In this document: positions 8,068 to 15,754 of the stretch, piece after piece
Layout: each line of letters starts with the position of its first letter
How positions within the stretch are numbered: position 1 is the first letter of the stretch
Assembly: GCA_036526195.1 (NCBI GenBank)
Contig: DATCYZ010000100.1
Span: 1 to 40,863 of the forward strand
Length of the DNA stretch: 40,863 nucleotides
Source of the DNA: DATCYZ01 sp036526195
GTDB lineage: Bacteria > Pseudomonadota > Gammaproteobacteria > Burkholderiales > SG8-39
Direction of reading: 5' to 3'
Program-made: the position numbers and the translations under genes
The notes under the pieces: generated by a model
Databases searched by the model: none
The model's input: only the letters and a program-made list of their open reading frames with translations
Told to the model about the DNA's origin: nothing

Positions 8068-8082
8068 GGACGCTGCGCCGCC

Positions 8083-8490
8083 GTGTCCCCGACCGCCGGA
8101 TCGGACAAGTACCTGGACCACGAGGAGAAGTCGGTGGTCATCGTCATGACCAGCGGCCCGTCGGCGGCGAGCCGCTGCGCGACCCCGTTCTATCTCGGCG
8201 CGCTGCTCGCCTCCATGGACGCCCAAGTGACGATTTTCTTCACCATGGAAGGCGTGCGCCTGATGCAGAAGGGCGTCGCCGAGGACCTCGTGGCCATGGA
8301 GGGCGGCAAGAAGATCATCGATTTCATGCGCGAGGCGAAGGCCGCGGGCGTGAAGTTTAACGCCTGCATGCCGGCGCTTCCCGGATTCCGGCTCGAGGCA
8401 TCGGACCTGATCCCGGAACTCGACGATCTTTCGAGCGGCGGGGCGCTGGCCGACATGATACTTTCCAGCGACAAGGTGCTTTTTTTCTAG
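8083..8490 (+). CDS. DsrE/DsrF-like sulfurtransferase (DsrE3 type)
   Basis: A 135-residue DsrE-family protein with the typical core KSVVIVMTSGPSAASR, ASMDAQVTIFFTMEGVRLM and the likely sulfur-binding Cys95 in KFNACMPAL, equivalent to the Cys that carries persulfide in DsrE3A. It is placed between two lbpA genes, so it probably exchanges sulfur with TusA or with the sHdr/LbpA machinery. There is no membrane segment, which separates it from DsrE2. The start is uncertain: GTG 8083 is used here, but an in-frame GTG at 8134 is preceded by GAGGAGAAG (8122-8130) at good spacing and would begin exactly at the domain. Family certain, subtype within DsrE3 not. Confidence 0.87.
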   Translation: MSPTAGSDKYLDHEEKSVVIVMTSGPSAASRCATPFYLGALLASMDAQVTIFFTMEGVRLMQKGVAEDLVAMEGGKKIIDFMREAKAAGVKFNACMPALPGFRLEASDLIPELDDLSSGGALADMILSSDKVLFF

Positions 8491-8500
8491 GAGAGAGGCG

Positions 8501-8938
8501 ATGGCATCGGTCAAGAACTGCAACCTGCCCGACGAGCTCTACTACAACGTGGAGAACAACGTCTGGGCGCGCAAGGAAGACGACGGCACGGTCACCATCG
8601 GCATGACGGCCTATGCCTGCGCCCTGGCGGGCGAGGTGGTGGCCGTGACGCCGAAGAAGGTCGGCCGCTCGGTCGACCTGAACAAGTCGGCGGCGACCGT
8701 GGAATCCGGCAAGTGGGTCGGGCCGGTGAAGGCGCCGGTCGCCGGCGAGGTGGTGGCGATCAACGAGGCGCTTTCGGGGAGCCCGAAGACCATCAACGCG
8801 GATCCCTACGGCGCCGGCTGGATGGTGCGCCTGAAGCCGGGCAACTGGGACGTAGATGCCGCCGCGCTGGTGACCGGCGCGGCCGTGGCCGCGGCGTTCG
8901 AGACGAAGATGGCGGCTGACGGCTTCGCGGGCTGCTGA
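8501..8938 (+). CDS. lbpA2: LbpA-type lipoate-binding protein 2 (GcvH-like)
   Basis: A 145-residue GcvH-like protein with lipoyl Lys71 in ATVESGKWVGPVKAPVAGEV, the double-psi lipoyl fold sequence and the pattern TINADPYGAGWMVRLKP seen in glycine-cleavage H proteins. The ESGKW sequence around the lysine, in place of the usual ES-V-K of GcvH, marks the sulfur-oxidation LbpA group. It has Cys7, Cys40 and a C-terminal Cys145. Its ATG follows AGGAGAGAGG after the DsrE-like gene, and its stop is three bases before lipS1. It is the more canonical of the two copies and the best candidate for the cofactor-bearing carrier used by sHdr. Confidence 0.93.
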   Translation: MASVKNCNLPDELYYNVENNVWARKEDDGTVTIGMTAYACALAGEVVAVTPKKVGRSVDLNKSAATVESGKWVGPVKAPVAGEVVAINEALSGSPKTINADPYGAGWMVRLKPGNWDVDAAALVTGAAVAAAFETKMAADGFAGC

Positions 8939-8941
8939 GCG

Positions 8942-10051
8942 ATGTCGGCCTGGGCGGACTTCGCCGCCGGCATCGAAGCGATCGAATCGGCGCGGCTCGA
9001 CCCCGCGCTGACGGCGCAGATGGAGGCGGCGGCCGGGACGCTGCCGCCGATCAACTTCTACACGCCGACCTTCAAGACCTACGCCTCGAGCGAGATCGCG
9101 TCCTGCGGCAAGAGCGCCTGGCCGGCGGTGTCGATCACCGGCGGGGCCTGCAAGCTGCAATGCGACCACTGCCGCGCGAAGGTCCTCGAGCCGATGATTC
9201 CCGCGACCACCCCGGAGGCCCTGTGGCAGGTGGTGAACGCGCGCATCGAGGCGGGCGCGCAGGGCATGCTGCTCACCGGCGGCTCGAATCATCGCGACGA
9301 AGTGGAATACGGGCCCTTCCTGCCCACGGTGCTGCGCATCAAGAAGACCTTCCCGGCGTTCCGCATCGCCATGCATACCGCGCTGGTCGACGGCGACATG
9401 GCGCGCGCCATGGAAGACGCCGGCATCGATGCGGCCATGCTGGACGTGATCGGCGCGCAGGACACGGTGTCGCAGGTCTACCACCTGCGCCGCCCGGTGG
9501 CGGACTTCGAGCGCTCGCTGGAGCACCTGGTGGCCACCTCGATGAAGGTGGTGCCGCACATCGTCATCGGCCTGCACTACGGGCGCCTGCTGGGCGAATG
9601 GGCGGCGCTGGAAATGATCGCCCGTCACCGGCCCGCGGCGCTGGTGCTGGTGGTGGTGATGCCGTTCTACGCTCCGGAAGGCCGTCCGTTCGTGACGCCG
9701 GACTCGGCCGGGGTGGGCCGCTTCTTCCTGGATGCGCGACGCGCGCTTCCCGGCCTGCCGGTGCTGCTCGGCTGCGCGCGCCCGGCGGGGCGCGCCAAGA
9801 TGGAAATCGACGCCTACGCGGTGATGGCCGGCCTGCAGGGCATTGCCCATCCCGCCGACGGCGCCGTGGAACTGGCGCTCGGCCTCGGCCGCGACGTGCG
9901 CGTCACGCCCGCGTGCTGCTCGATCGCCGTCGGCGAGGAGGTGCTGGCGCTGGAACACGGCGCAAGCGAGCGCGTCGATCCCCGCCTGCTGGTCGAGCAG
10001 TCCCGGCGCAGCCGCTCGCGGCTGGCGCGGATTCCCGTGGTGGCGCTCTGA
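8942..10051 (+). CDS. lipS1: Radical SAM lipoyl synthase component LipS1
   Basis: A 369-residue radical SAM protein. Cys70, Cys74 and Cys77 (CKLQCDHC) form the CxxxCxxC cluster motif, preceded by SAWPAVSITGG. The C-terminal part (GCARPAGRAKMEIDAYAVMAG) contains a further conserved Cys that may help ligate an auxiliary cluster. LipS1 and LipS2 together insert the two sulfur atoms into an octanoyl group in the alternative lipoate-assembly pathway and are the usual companions of sHdr and LbpA genes. It starts three bases after lbpA2 and ends one base before the lipT ATG. Assignment to LipS1 rather than a BioB-like protein rests on motif plus context. Confidence 0.88.
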   Translation: MSAWADFAAGIEAIESARLDPALTAQMEAAAGTLPPINFYTPTFKTYASSEIASCGKSAWPAVSITGGACKLQCDHCRAKVLEPMIPATTPEALWQVVNARIEAGAQGMLLTGGSNHRDEVEYGPFLPTVLRIKKTFPAFRIAMHTALVDGDMARAMEDAGIDAAMLDVIGAQDTVSQVYHLRRPVADFERSLEHLVATSMKVVPHIVIGLHYGRLLGEWAALEMIARHRPAALVLVVVMPFYAPEGRPFVTPDSAGVGRFFLDARRALPGLPVLLGCARPAGRAKMEIDAYAVMAGLQGIAHPADGAVELALGLGRDVRVTPACCSIAVGEEVLALEHGASERVDPRLLVEQSRRSRSRLARIPVVAL

Positions 10052-10052
10052 G

Positions 10053-11138
10053 ATGAGCCTGCGCGACTGCGACGTGCTGGTGGTCGGACTCGGCCCGGCC
10101 GGCGCCAGCGCGGCGGCGGTCGCGGCGCGCGCCGGCGCGCGGGTGCTGTGCATCGACCGCAAGTGCAAGGTGGGCGTGCCGGTGCAGTGCGCGGAGTTCA
10201 TCCCGCTGCCGCTCTCGCCGCTCGCGCCCGCGCAGGCGCGCGAACAGGCCATTGCCGGCATGGAGACGCAGTTGCCCTCGGGCGCGCGCGCGAGCCGCGG
10301 TTTCTCCGGGCTGATGATCCGGCGCGACCGCTTCGACCAGGCCCTGGCCGCGGCGGCGCAAGCCGCCGGCGCGCTGTTGTGGACCGATGCCACCCTGCAG
10401 GCGCTGGACGCCTCGGGCGGCGTGGCGCGTGTCCGCACGGCCGGGGGCTTGCGCGAGGTGGCGTTTCGCGTGGTCGTCGGGGCGGACGGGCCGCATTCGA
10501 CCGTTGCCGCCTGCCTCGGCCTGCCGCGTCTCGCCACCGTCGGCACGCGGCAGTACACCGTGCCCCTGCTCAAGCCGTCGCGCGACACGGACATCTGGCT
10601 GTCGCCGGACACGCCCGGCGGCTACGCATGGCTCTTTCCCAAGGGCGAGGTGGCGAATCTCGGCCTCGGGCTCGATCCGGCGCACGAACGTGACATGAAG
10701 GCGCCGCTCGATGCCCTGCATGCCGCGCTTGTACGCGCAGGCCGGGTCGGGCCGGAGATCCTGATGCGCACCGGAGGCCCCATCCCGGTGGGCGGGCTCA
10801 GGCCGCACCTTGTCGAGGGTCCGGCGGTCTTCGTCGGCGACGCCGCGGGGTTCACCCATCCGATCACCGGCGCCGGCATCGCGCCCGCGGTGGTCTCGGG
10901 GGAGCGCGCGGGCGGCGCGATTGCGGCGTACCTTGCCGGGAACAGCGCGGCGTTCGACACCTACGACGAGGAGATGCGCGAGGAATTCGGGCCGTCGCTC
11001 GCGCGCGGGCTCGCCGCGCGCCGCCGCCTGGACGCAGTGTGGAACACGCCGGCCGGGATGGATGACGCGGTGCATCGCGGCGGCTGGATCGCATTCGACG
11101 AGTATTACGCGGCGACCGCCGATGGGTCGCGTGCCTGA
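10053..11138 (+). CDS. lipT: LipT-type FAD-dependent oxidoreductase (geranylgeranyl reductase family)
   Basis: A 361-residue flavoprotein of the geranylgeranyl reductase / FixC fold. It has an N-terminal GLGPAGASAAAVAARAGARV dinucleotide motif, an internal VVVGADGPHSTVA segment and the C-terminal FAD motif FVGDAAGFTHPITGAGI. In sHdr clusters such a protein (LipT) sits next to lipS1 and lipS2; it is proposed to supply electrons to the radical SAM pair, a role that is not fully proven. I chose ATG 10053 at the start of the Rossmann fold; the open frame extends 70 codons further upstream inside lipS1 but only as a shadow. It is followed by the secreted GlcG-like gene after 15 bases. Confidence 0.84.
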   Translation: MSLRDCDVLVVGLGPAGASAAAVAARAGARVLCIDRKCKVGVPVQCAEFIPLPLSPLAPAQAREQAIAGMETQLPSGARASRGFSGLMIRRDRFDQALAAAAQAAGALLWTDATLQALDASGGVARVRTAGGLREVAFRVVVGADGPHSTVAACLGLPRLATVGTRQYTVPLLKPSRDTDIWLSPDTPGGYAWLFPKGEVANLGLGLDPAHERDMKAPLDALHAALVRAGRVGPEILMRTGGPIPVGGLRPHLVEGPAVFVGDAAGFTHPITGAGIAPAVVSGERAGGAIAAYLAGNSAAFDTYDEEMREEFGPSLARGLAARRRLDAVWNTPAGMDDAVHRGGWIAFDEYYAATADGSRA

Positions 11139-11153
11139 ACAAGGGAGATCCGG

Positions 11154-11642
11154 ATGAAACGATTCGTCGTGGCCTTCGCGTTCGCAGCCTTCACCGGCGG
11201 CGCGATGGCCGATGCAACCTTCACGCAGCGCCTCCTGACGCCAGAGACCGCGCTCAAGGCGGCACAGGCGGCGCTGAAGTCGTGTCGCGATGCCGGTTAC
11301 CAGGTCGCGATTGCCGTGGTGGACCGCATGGGCGTGACGCAGGTCATGCTGCGCGACCGCTTTGCCGGCGCGCACACGCCGCGCATGGCGCGCGCCAAGG
11401 CGTGGACGGCGGTGAGTTTCCGGGTGCCCACCACCGCGATCGCGGAAGAGACCCAGGCGGGGCGGCCGCAAAGCGGCGTGCGCCACCTGCCGGGGGTCGC
11501 CGCGGTGGGCGGCGGGCTGCCGATCGAGGCCGGCGGTTCGCTGCTCGGGGCGATCGGCGTGTCGGGCGCGCCCGCTGGTGATGCGGACGACAAGTGCGGG
11601 GCCGCGGGAATTGCCGCAATTCGCGAAGACATCGAACTGTGA
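11154..11642 (+). CDS. Secreted GlcG/HbpS-family protein
   Basis: A 162-residue protein with a clear Sec signal peptide (MKRFVVAFAFAAFTGGAMA, cleavage before DATF) followed by a GlcG/HbpS (DUF336) domain: TPETALKAAQAAL, YQVAIAVVDRMG, the segment AGAHTPRMARAKAWTAVSF and the Gly-rich GLPIEAGGSLLGAIGVSG. Family members bind heme or other small ligands, and HbpS is an extracellular redox sensor, but no function is known for this group. It sits between lipT and lipS2, both cytoplasmic, so a periplasmic protein here is unexpected. Cys44 and Cys148 might form a disulfide. Its ribosome site AAGGGAGA is strong. Family likely, role unknown. Confidence 0.8.
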   Translation: MKRFVVAFAFAAFTGGAMADATFTQRLLTPETALKAAQAALKSCRDAGYQVAIAVVDRMGVTQVMLRDRFAGAHTPRMARAKAWTAVSFRVPTTAIAEETQAGRPQSGVRHLPGVAAVGGGLPIEAGGSLLGAIGVSGAPAGDADDKCGAAGIAAIREDIEL

Positions 11643-11655
11643 GCGGAGAACGACG

Positions 11656-12795
11656 ATGACGATTGCCGAGGCCCCCAGCGAAGCGAAGCCGGTCACGTTC
11701 TACCGGCCGAATCCGCACCTGCGAACGCCGGAGATGCGCTCGCCGGAGTACGTGCAGATGAGCACGGCCGCGGCGATCACGCTCGGGCTGGTGGCCGGCA
11801 AGATGCACCGCACCGGCTGCACGAACTGCCTCAACCTGCTGGTGACTTACCCGGAGGGCTGCCGGGCAAACTGCGCGTACTGCGGTCTTGCGCGGCACCG
11901 CGAAGAGGCGCGCGACTACGCGGACCGCAACTTCATCCGGGTCGACTGGCCGACGGCGCGGTACGAGGACGTGCTTGCGCGCGTGCGCGCGGGCGCCGAT
12001 CGGGGCCGGTTCCAGCGCATGTGCATCTCGATGATCACCCACCCGCGCTCGAACGACGATACCTTCGAACTGCTCGGTCGCTGGACGCGCGAGATCCCGG
12101 ACGTGCCGGTGTCCATCCTGTCGAACCCGACCACCCTCGAGCGCGACGACCTGGTGCGCATGAAGGCGCTCGGCGCCGACATCTTCACCGTGGCGCTCGA
12201 TGCGGTGACGCCGGCGATCTTCGACCGCACCCGCGGACGGGGCGTCGACAGTCCGCACAGCTTCGAGCGGTACTGGCGCACGCTGGAATGGGCGGCGGAG
12301 ATCTACGGCCCGGAAAAGTTCGGCGCGCACCTGATCTGCGGCATGGGCGAAACCGAGCGCGAGATCCTCGAGGTGGCACAGAAGATCCGCGACCTCGGCG
12401 GCCACAACCACATGTTCGCGTTCTTTCCCGAGCGCGGTTCGCTGATGGAGGACTGGCCCGCGGTGGACCGCGGCCAGTGGCGCCGCGTGCAGCTTGCGCG
12501 CTTCCTGATCGACTATCGCGAGCGCCGCTTCGAGCAGATGGAATTCGACGACGCAGGGCGCGTCACCGGTTACGGCATGCCGCAGGCCGACCTCGAGGCG
12601 GTAATCGCCTCGGGCAAGCCGTTTCGCACCTCGGGCTGCCCCGGCAAGGACGACACCGAAGTTTCGGCCTGCACCCGGCCGTATGGCGATTCGAGCCCGA
12701 CGGACATCCTGTCGTTCCCGTTCGCGCCGGCGAAGCGTGATGTCGCGAGAATCCGGCGCCAGATGGCCGGGGAGAAGGTCAAGGCCGGGCTCTGA
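11656..12795 (+). CDS. lipS2: Radical SAM lipoyl synthase component LipS2
   Basis: A 379-residue radical SAM protein. The cluster motif is Cys69-Cys73-Cys76 (CRANCAYC), with extra Cys55 and Cys58 (CTNC) just before it, and a C-terminal RTSGCPGKDDTEVSACTRPY segment typical of LipS2 and likely to bind an auxiliary cluster. Together with LipS1 it makes lipoyl from octanoyl on LbpA. ATG 11656 is supported by GCGGAGAA directly upstream; the in-frame extension to 11578 overlaps the GlcG-like gene and lacks a ribosome site. It is the last gene of the operon and is followed by a GC-rich hairpin. Confidence 0.9.
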   Translation: MTIAEAPSEAKPVTFYRPNPHLRTPEMRSPEYVQMSTAAAITLGLVAGKMHRTGCTNCLNLLVTYPEGCRANCAYCGLARHREEARDYADRNFIRVDWPTARYEDVLARVRAGADRGRFQRMCISMITHPRSNDDTFELLGRWTREIPDVPVSILSNPTTLERDDLVRMKALGADIFTVALDAVTPAIFDRTRGRGVDSPHSFERYWRTLEWAAEIYGPEKFGAHLICGMGETEREILEVAQKIRDLGGHNHMFAFFPERGSLMEDWPAVDRGQWRRVQLARFLIDYRERRFEQMEFDDAGRVTGYGMPQADLEAVIASGKPFRTSGCPGKDDTEVSACTRPYGDSSPTDILSFPFAPAKRDVARIRRQMAGEKVKAGL

Positions 12796-12801
12796 ACGCG
12801 A

Positions 12802-12818
12802 GGCGGCGCGTCGCCGCC
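12802..12818. terminator. GC-rich hairpin between convergent genes
   Basis: A perfect 7-bp stem GGCGGCG / CGCCGCC with a 3-base loop lies in the 30-base gap between the lipS2 stop and the stop of the opposing CBS-BON gene. It could end transcription from both sides, but no T-run follows on either strand, so it is not a textbook intrinsic terminator. Confidence 0.4.
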
Positions 12819-12825
12819 GCCGGGT

Positions 12826-13509
12826 TCAGCCCGGAAGTGCGCGGACCAGGTGGTCCTCGATCGAGCGCACGCCCGCGACCGCTTCGACCGCCACGTGCAC
12901 GGCGCGGCGCTGGCTTTCCGACTCGACCGCCCCCCAAAGGTGGACCACGCCATCGGCGACCTGGACATTGATGACTGCGCTGTTCGCCCAGTCTTCGCGC
13001 GCGAGCAGCTTCTGGATCGTGTCACGCAGGGTTGCGTCATCGGCCGCCGTGGGGGTGGCCGGCAGGCCGCCGCGCACGTGCAGGGCGCGCAGCAGGTCCG
13101 TGCGGCTGACGATGCCGACCAGCGCGCCGCGCTCGATCACGAGGACGCGCTTGATCCGGCGTCGCTCGAGCAGCCGCACGATGTCGCCGAGCGAGGCATC
13201 CGGGGACACGCTGATGGCCGGGGTGCTCATCACGTCGCGGGCATGCAGGCCGTGCGTCTTGACGAAATCCTGCGCGCGCGCGTCGTCCGAAAGGAAAATC
13301 TCGAGCCATCCGCTGCGCGCCTGATCCGTGCCCAGTTCCGGTCGGCGGATCAGGTCGCTTTGGCTGATCACGCCAAGCACGCTACCTTTCGAATCCACGA
13401 CCGGGACCGCGCTGATGCGGCGCTCGATCATCAGGGATGCAATGTCCGCCACCGTACGGTCCGGGGGCACGGTCTGCACCGGGGCGGTCATGATGTCGCG
13501 TGCTTTCAT
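12826..13509 (-). CDS. CBS-BON domain protein
   Basis: A 227-residue soluble protein. Two CBS repeats span about residues 1-60 (MKARDIMTAPVQTV...SVLGVISQSDLIRR) and 85-145 (ARDVMSTPAISVSPDAS...LVGIVSRTDLLRAL), followed by a BON domain at about 155-225 (LLAREDWANSAVINVQVADGVVHLWG). CBS pairs usually bind adenine nucleotides; BON domains bind membranes or ligands. The combination is common in betaproteobacteria near stress and energy genes. It runs opposite to the sulfur operon and is probably independent. An FNR-type half-matching box lies 35-48 bases before the ATG, suggesting oxygen-linked control. The precise role is unknown. Confidence 0.88.
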   Translation of the reverse strand: MKARDIMTAPVQTVPPDRTVADIASLMIERRISAVPVVDSKGSVLGVISQSDLIRRPELGTDQARSGWLEIFLSDDARAQDFVKTHGLHARDVMSTPAISVSPDASLGDIVRLLERRRIKRVLVIERGALVGIVSRTDLLRALHVRGGLPATPTAADDATLRDTIQKLLAREDWANSAVINVQVADGVVHLWGAVESESQRRAVHVAVEAVAGVRSIEDHLVRALPG

Positions 13510-13543
13510 GCATCACAGGCTACCGGACCGGGGGCGCCTGGCG

Positions 13544-13557
13544 TTGCGCTGGATCAA
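13544..13557 (-). promoter_or_regulatory. Possible FNR/ANR box upstream of the CBS-BON gene
   Basis: Read on the minus strand the site is TTGATCCAGCGCAA: a perfect left half (TTGAT), four-base spacer and a right half matching three of five bases of ATCAA. It shares its first nine bases with the better box before nnrS at 34121. It lies 35-48 bases upstream of the CBS-BON start. Confidence 0.4.
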
Positions 13558-13597
13558 GTCGGACCATGGTACCCCGATGCGGGCGCCCGTTCAGGCG

Positions 13598-13611
13598 CAA
13601 AATATATTTTG
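13598..13611. promoter_or_regulatory. Perfect 14-bp AT-rich palindrome in the dsrE3A upstream region
   Basis: CAAAATATATTTTG is a perfect dyad in the 210-base divergent gap between the CBS-BON and dsrE3A genes. Its AT content stands out in this GC-rich sequence. It lies 87 bases upstream of CBS-BON and 109 bases upstream of dsrE3A, a position suited to a dimeric regulator. No regulator can be named from sequence alone. Confidence 0.45.
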
Positions 13612-13626
13612 ATGTCTGCATAAAAA

Positions 13627-13658
13627 CCACTTGCTTCCTGTGATCCTCGAACAAGTGG
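13627..13658. promoter_or_regulatory. Inverted repeat upstream of dsrE3A
   Basis: CCACTTG (13627-13633) and CAAGTGG (13652-13658) form a 7-bp inverted repeat separated by 18 bases. The half-sites are about 2.5 helical turns apart centre to centre, so they could be a looped operator or an RNA hairpin in the dsrE3A leader. A short ATTCGAAT palindrome follows at 13672-13679. Confidence 0.4.
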
Positions 13659-13719
13659 AGTATTTCAGTAGATTCGAATATGCACCTGTAGTGTTTGAGG
13701 GTCGCCAACGGAGGAGCCC

Positions 13720-14337
13720 ATGGATTCCACACCCAGCAGCGCCCTGATCGACGACCTCGTCAACCGCCGCCTCGAAGAACTCCTGCCGCAGAAGATCGAG
13801 CAAGCGCTGGCGAAGCGCGAATCCGAGCGCACGCCCTCGATGACCATCATCGCCACCAAGGGCACGCTCGACTGGGCCTATCCGCCCTTCATCCTCGCCT
13901 CGACCGCCGCGGCACTCGGCTGGAACGTGTCGATGTTCTTCACCTTCTACGGGTTGACCCTGCTGAAGAAGGACATCTCCGACCTTCACATCAGCCCGCT
14001 CGGCAACCCCGCCATGCCGATGAAGATGCCCTTCGGCCCGGACTGGTTCAAGTCGATCGAGTGGAACATCCCGAACGTGGTGCAGGCCTCGGTGCCGGGC
14101 TTCGAGTCGATGGCGACCTCCCTCATGCGCCAGACCATCAAGAACAAGGGCGTGGCCGACATCGCGGAATTGCGCGGCCTGTGCGTCGAGGCGGGCGTGA
14201 ACCTGATTGGCTGCCAGATGACGGTGGACCTGTTCGGCTTCTCGCGCGAGGACTTCCTGCCCGAGGTGACCGATTACGTGGGGGCCGCGACTTTCCTGCC
14301 CATGGCGAAGGATGCGGACGTGAGCCTGTTTATCTGA
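13720..14337 (+). CDS. dsrE3A: DsrE3A-type sulfurtransferase
   Basis: A 205-residue DsrE-family protein. After a helical N-terminus of about 40 residues (coiled LVNRRLEELLPQKIEQAL) comes the DsrE fold: MTIIATKGTLDWAYPPFILA, ALGWNVSMFFTFYGLTLLKK, and LIGCQMTVDLFG, where Cys165 is the expected persulfide carrier; Cys155 is a second, nearby Cys. In sulfur oxidisers DsrE3A accepts sulfane sulfur and passes it to TusA. It is preceded by a strong GGAGGAG site (13710-13716) and followed 34 bases later by a FadL-type porin, probably in one transcript. It has no transmembrane helix and so is not DsrE2. Confidence 0.92.
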   Translation: MDSTPSSALIDDLVNRRLEELLPQKIEQALAKRESERTPSMTIIATKGTLDWAYPPFILASTAAALGWNVSMFFTFYGLTLLKKDISDLHISPLGNPAMPMKMPFGPDWFKSIEWNIPNVVQASVPGFESMATSLMRQTIKNKGVADIAELRGLCVEAGVNLIGCQMTVDLFGFSREDFLPEVTDYVGAATFLPMAKDADVSLFI

Positions 14338-14371
14338 TCGAAGAACGAACCATCCCTGAGGACGGAAGACC

Positions 14372-15724
14372 ATGAGTAGACGCGTGTTCGCGGCAGTCCT
14401 TCTTGCAGCATCGGCCGGCGCCTTTGCGCCCGCCGCGCATTCCACGGACGGCTACTTCTCCCATGGGCACGGGATGCGGGGCAAGGGCATGGCGGGGGCC
14501 GCGACGGCGATGGCGACGGATGCCTTCGGCGGTGCCACGAACCCGGCGTCCATGGTCTGGGTGGGCAATCGCCTCGAACTGGGCCTCGACTGGTTCAGCC
14601 CCCGGCGGGGCGCCGAGCGTACCGGCGCGGGCGCGGCTGGCATTCAGGGCGCCTCGAACAGCGATCTGGACAACTTCTACATCCCCGAATTCGCCTACAA
14701 CCGCATGCTCAACCCCGGCCTCGCGCTCGGCGTGACCGTGCACGGCCACGGCGGCATGAATACCAGCTATCCCGGCGGCGAGGTGTCGGGCGCGGCAGCG
14801 GTCGGTACCTGCAGGAATTTCCGAAACGGGACGGCGTTCGCGGTGACCACGCAGACCAGCTTCAACCTGCTGTGTGGTGACGGCAAGCTCGGCGTCAACC
14901 TCGAGCAACTGGTGATTTCGCCGACGATTTCATGGAAGCCGGCGACCAACCATTCGGTCGGCGCCAGCCTCCTCTTCGGTTACCAGCGCTTCAAGGCCGA
15001 GGGGCTGCAGGGCTTCGCGGGCTTTTCCGCGGATTCGAGCAAGCTCACCAACAACGGCAACGATACTGCACATGGCTGGGGGATGCGCGTCGGCTGGATG
15101 GGGCGTGTCAGCGACCGCGTGACGCTCGGCGCGGCCTATGCGAGCCAGATCCGCATGTCGCGCTTCGACAAGTACGCGGGCCTGTTCGCCGAGCAGGGCG
15201 ACTTCGACGTGCCCTCGAACTGGAGCCTCGGCGCGGCGTTCAAGGCGACCGACCGATGGACCGTGGCGGTGGACTACAAGCGCATCAACTACAGCGACGT
15301 GCGTTCGGTGAACAACGCGAGCAACATCACCGGGACGGGGAACGCCAGCATCCCGCGTTCGCTCGGCTGCGCGAACTGCCGGGGGTTCGGTTGGGATGAC
15401 GTCGACGTGGTGAAGATCGGCGTCGAATACGTCTACAGCCCGAAGCTGACGCTGCGCGCCGGTTACGGGCGGTCGGGCAACCCGATCCAGTCGCGCGACG
15501 TGACCTTCAACATCCTCGCGCCCGGCGTGGTGCAGGATCACTTCACGCTCGGCTTCACCTGGGCGGCGACGCCGACCTACGAGCTCACCCTCGCATTCAT
15601 GCACGCGCCGGAGAAGCGCGTCACGGGGGCGAGCCTGTACGGCGACTTCGGTGTCGCCGGGTTCAACGAGACGATCCGCCTGAAGGAAACCTCGCTCGGC
15701 GTCGGCTGGGCGCTGCGCATGTAG
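14372..15724 (+). CDS. FadL/OmpP1-type outer-membrane porin
   Basis: A 450-residue outer-membrane beta-barrel protein. The signal peptide ends at about residue 24 (FAPAAHS before TDGYFSHGHG). The mature N-terminus GYFSHGHGMRGKGMAGAATA and the DAFGGATNPASMVWVGNRL segment are the hatch/NPA signature of the FadL family, which lets hydrophobic compounds cross the outer membrane. The C-terminus SLGVGWALRM ends in alternating hydrophobic residues, although the last residue is Met, not Phe. Being co-directional with dsrE3A and close to sulfur genes suggests uptake of sulfur or another hydrophobic sulfur source; that is inference. It could equally carry hydrocarbons or fatty acids. Confidence 0.87.
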   Translation: MSRRVFAAVLLAASAGAFAPAAHSTDGYFSHGHGMRGKGMAGAATAMATDAFGGATNPASMVWVGNRLELGLDWFSPRRGAERTGAGAAGIQGASNSDLDNFYIPEFAYNRMLNPGLALGVTVHGHGGMNTSYPGGEVSGAAAVGTCRNFRNGTAFAVTTQTSFNLLCGDGKLGVNLEQLVISPTISWKPATNHSVGASLLFGYQRFKAEGLQGFAGFSADSSKLTNNGNDTAHGWGMRVGWMGRVSDRVTLGAAYASQIRMSRFDKYAGLFAEQGDFDVPSNWSLGAAFKATDRWTVAVDYKRINYSDVRSVNNASNITGTGNASIPRSLGCANCRGFGWDDVDVVKIGVEYVYSPKLTLRAGYGRSGNPIQSRDVTFNILAPGVVQDHFTLGFTWAATPTYELTLAFMHAPEKRVTGASLYGDFGVAGFNETIRLKETSLGVGWALRM

Positions 15725-15754
15725 TGCGGCCGGCATCTCGCCGGAATCGCACCA

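Noticed and set aside
6628..8523. Long minus-strand open frame opposite sHdrB2-lbpA1-dsrE
   Set aside because: Composition is typical of an antisense shadow, and it spans several certain genes on the other strand.
7624..8938. The two GcvH-like genes as parts of the glycine cleavage system
   Set aside because: No gcvT or gcvP is nearby, the Lys context (E-S/T-G-K-W) is of the LbpA type, and both sit in the sHdr operon.
8357..10612. Long minus-strand open frame opposite lbpA2, lipS1 and lipT
   Set aside because: Same shadow composition, no motif, and it crosses the ends of three well-supported genes.
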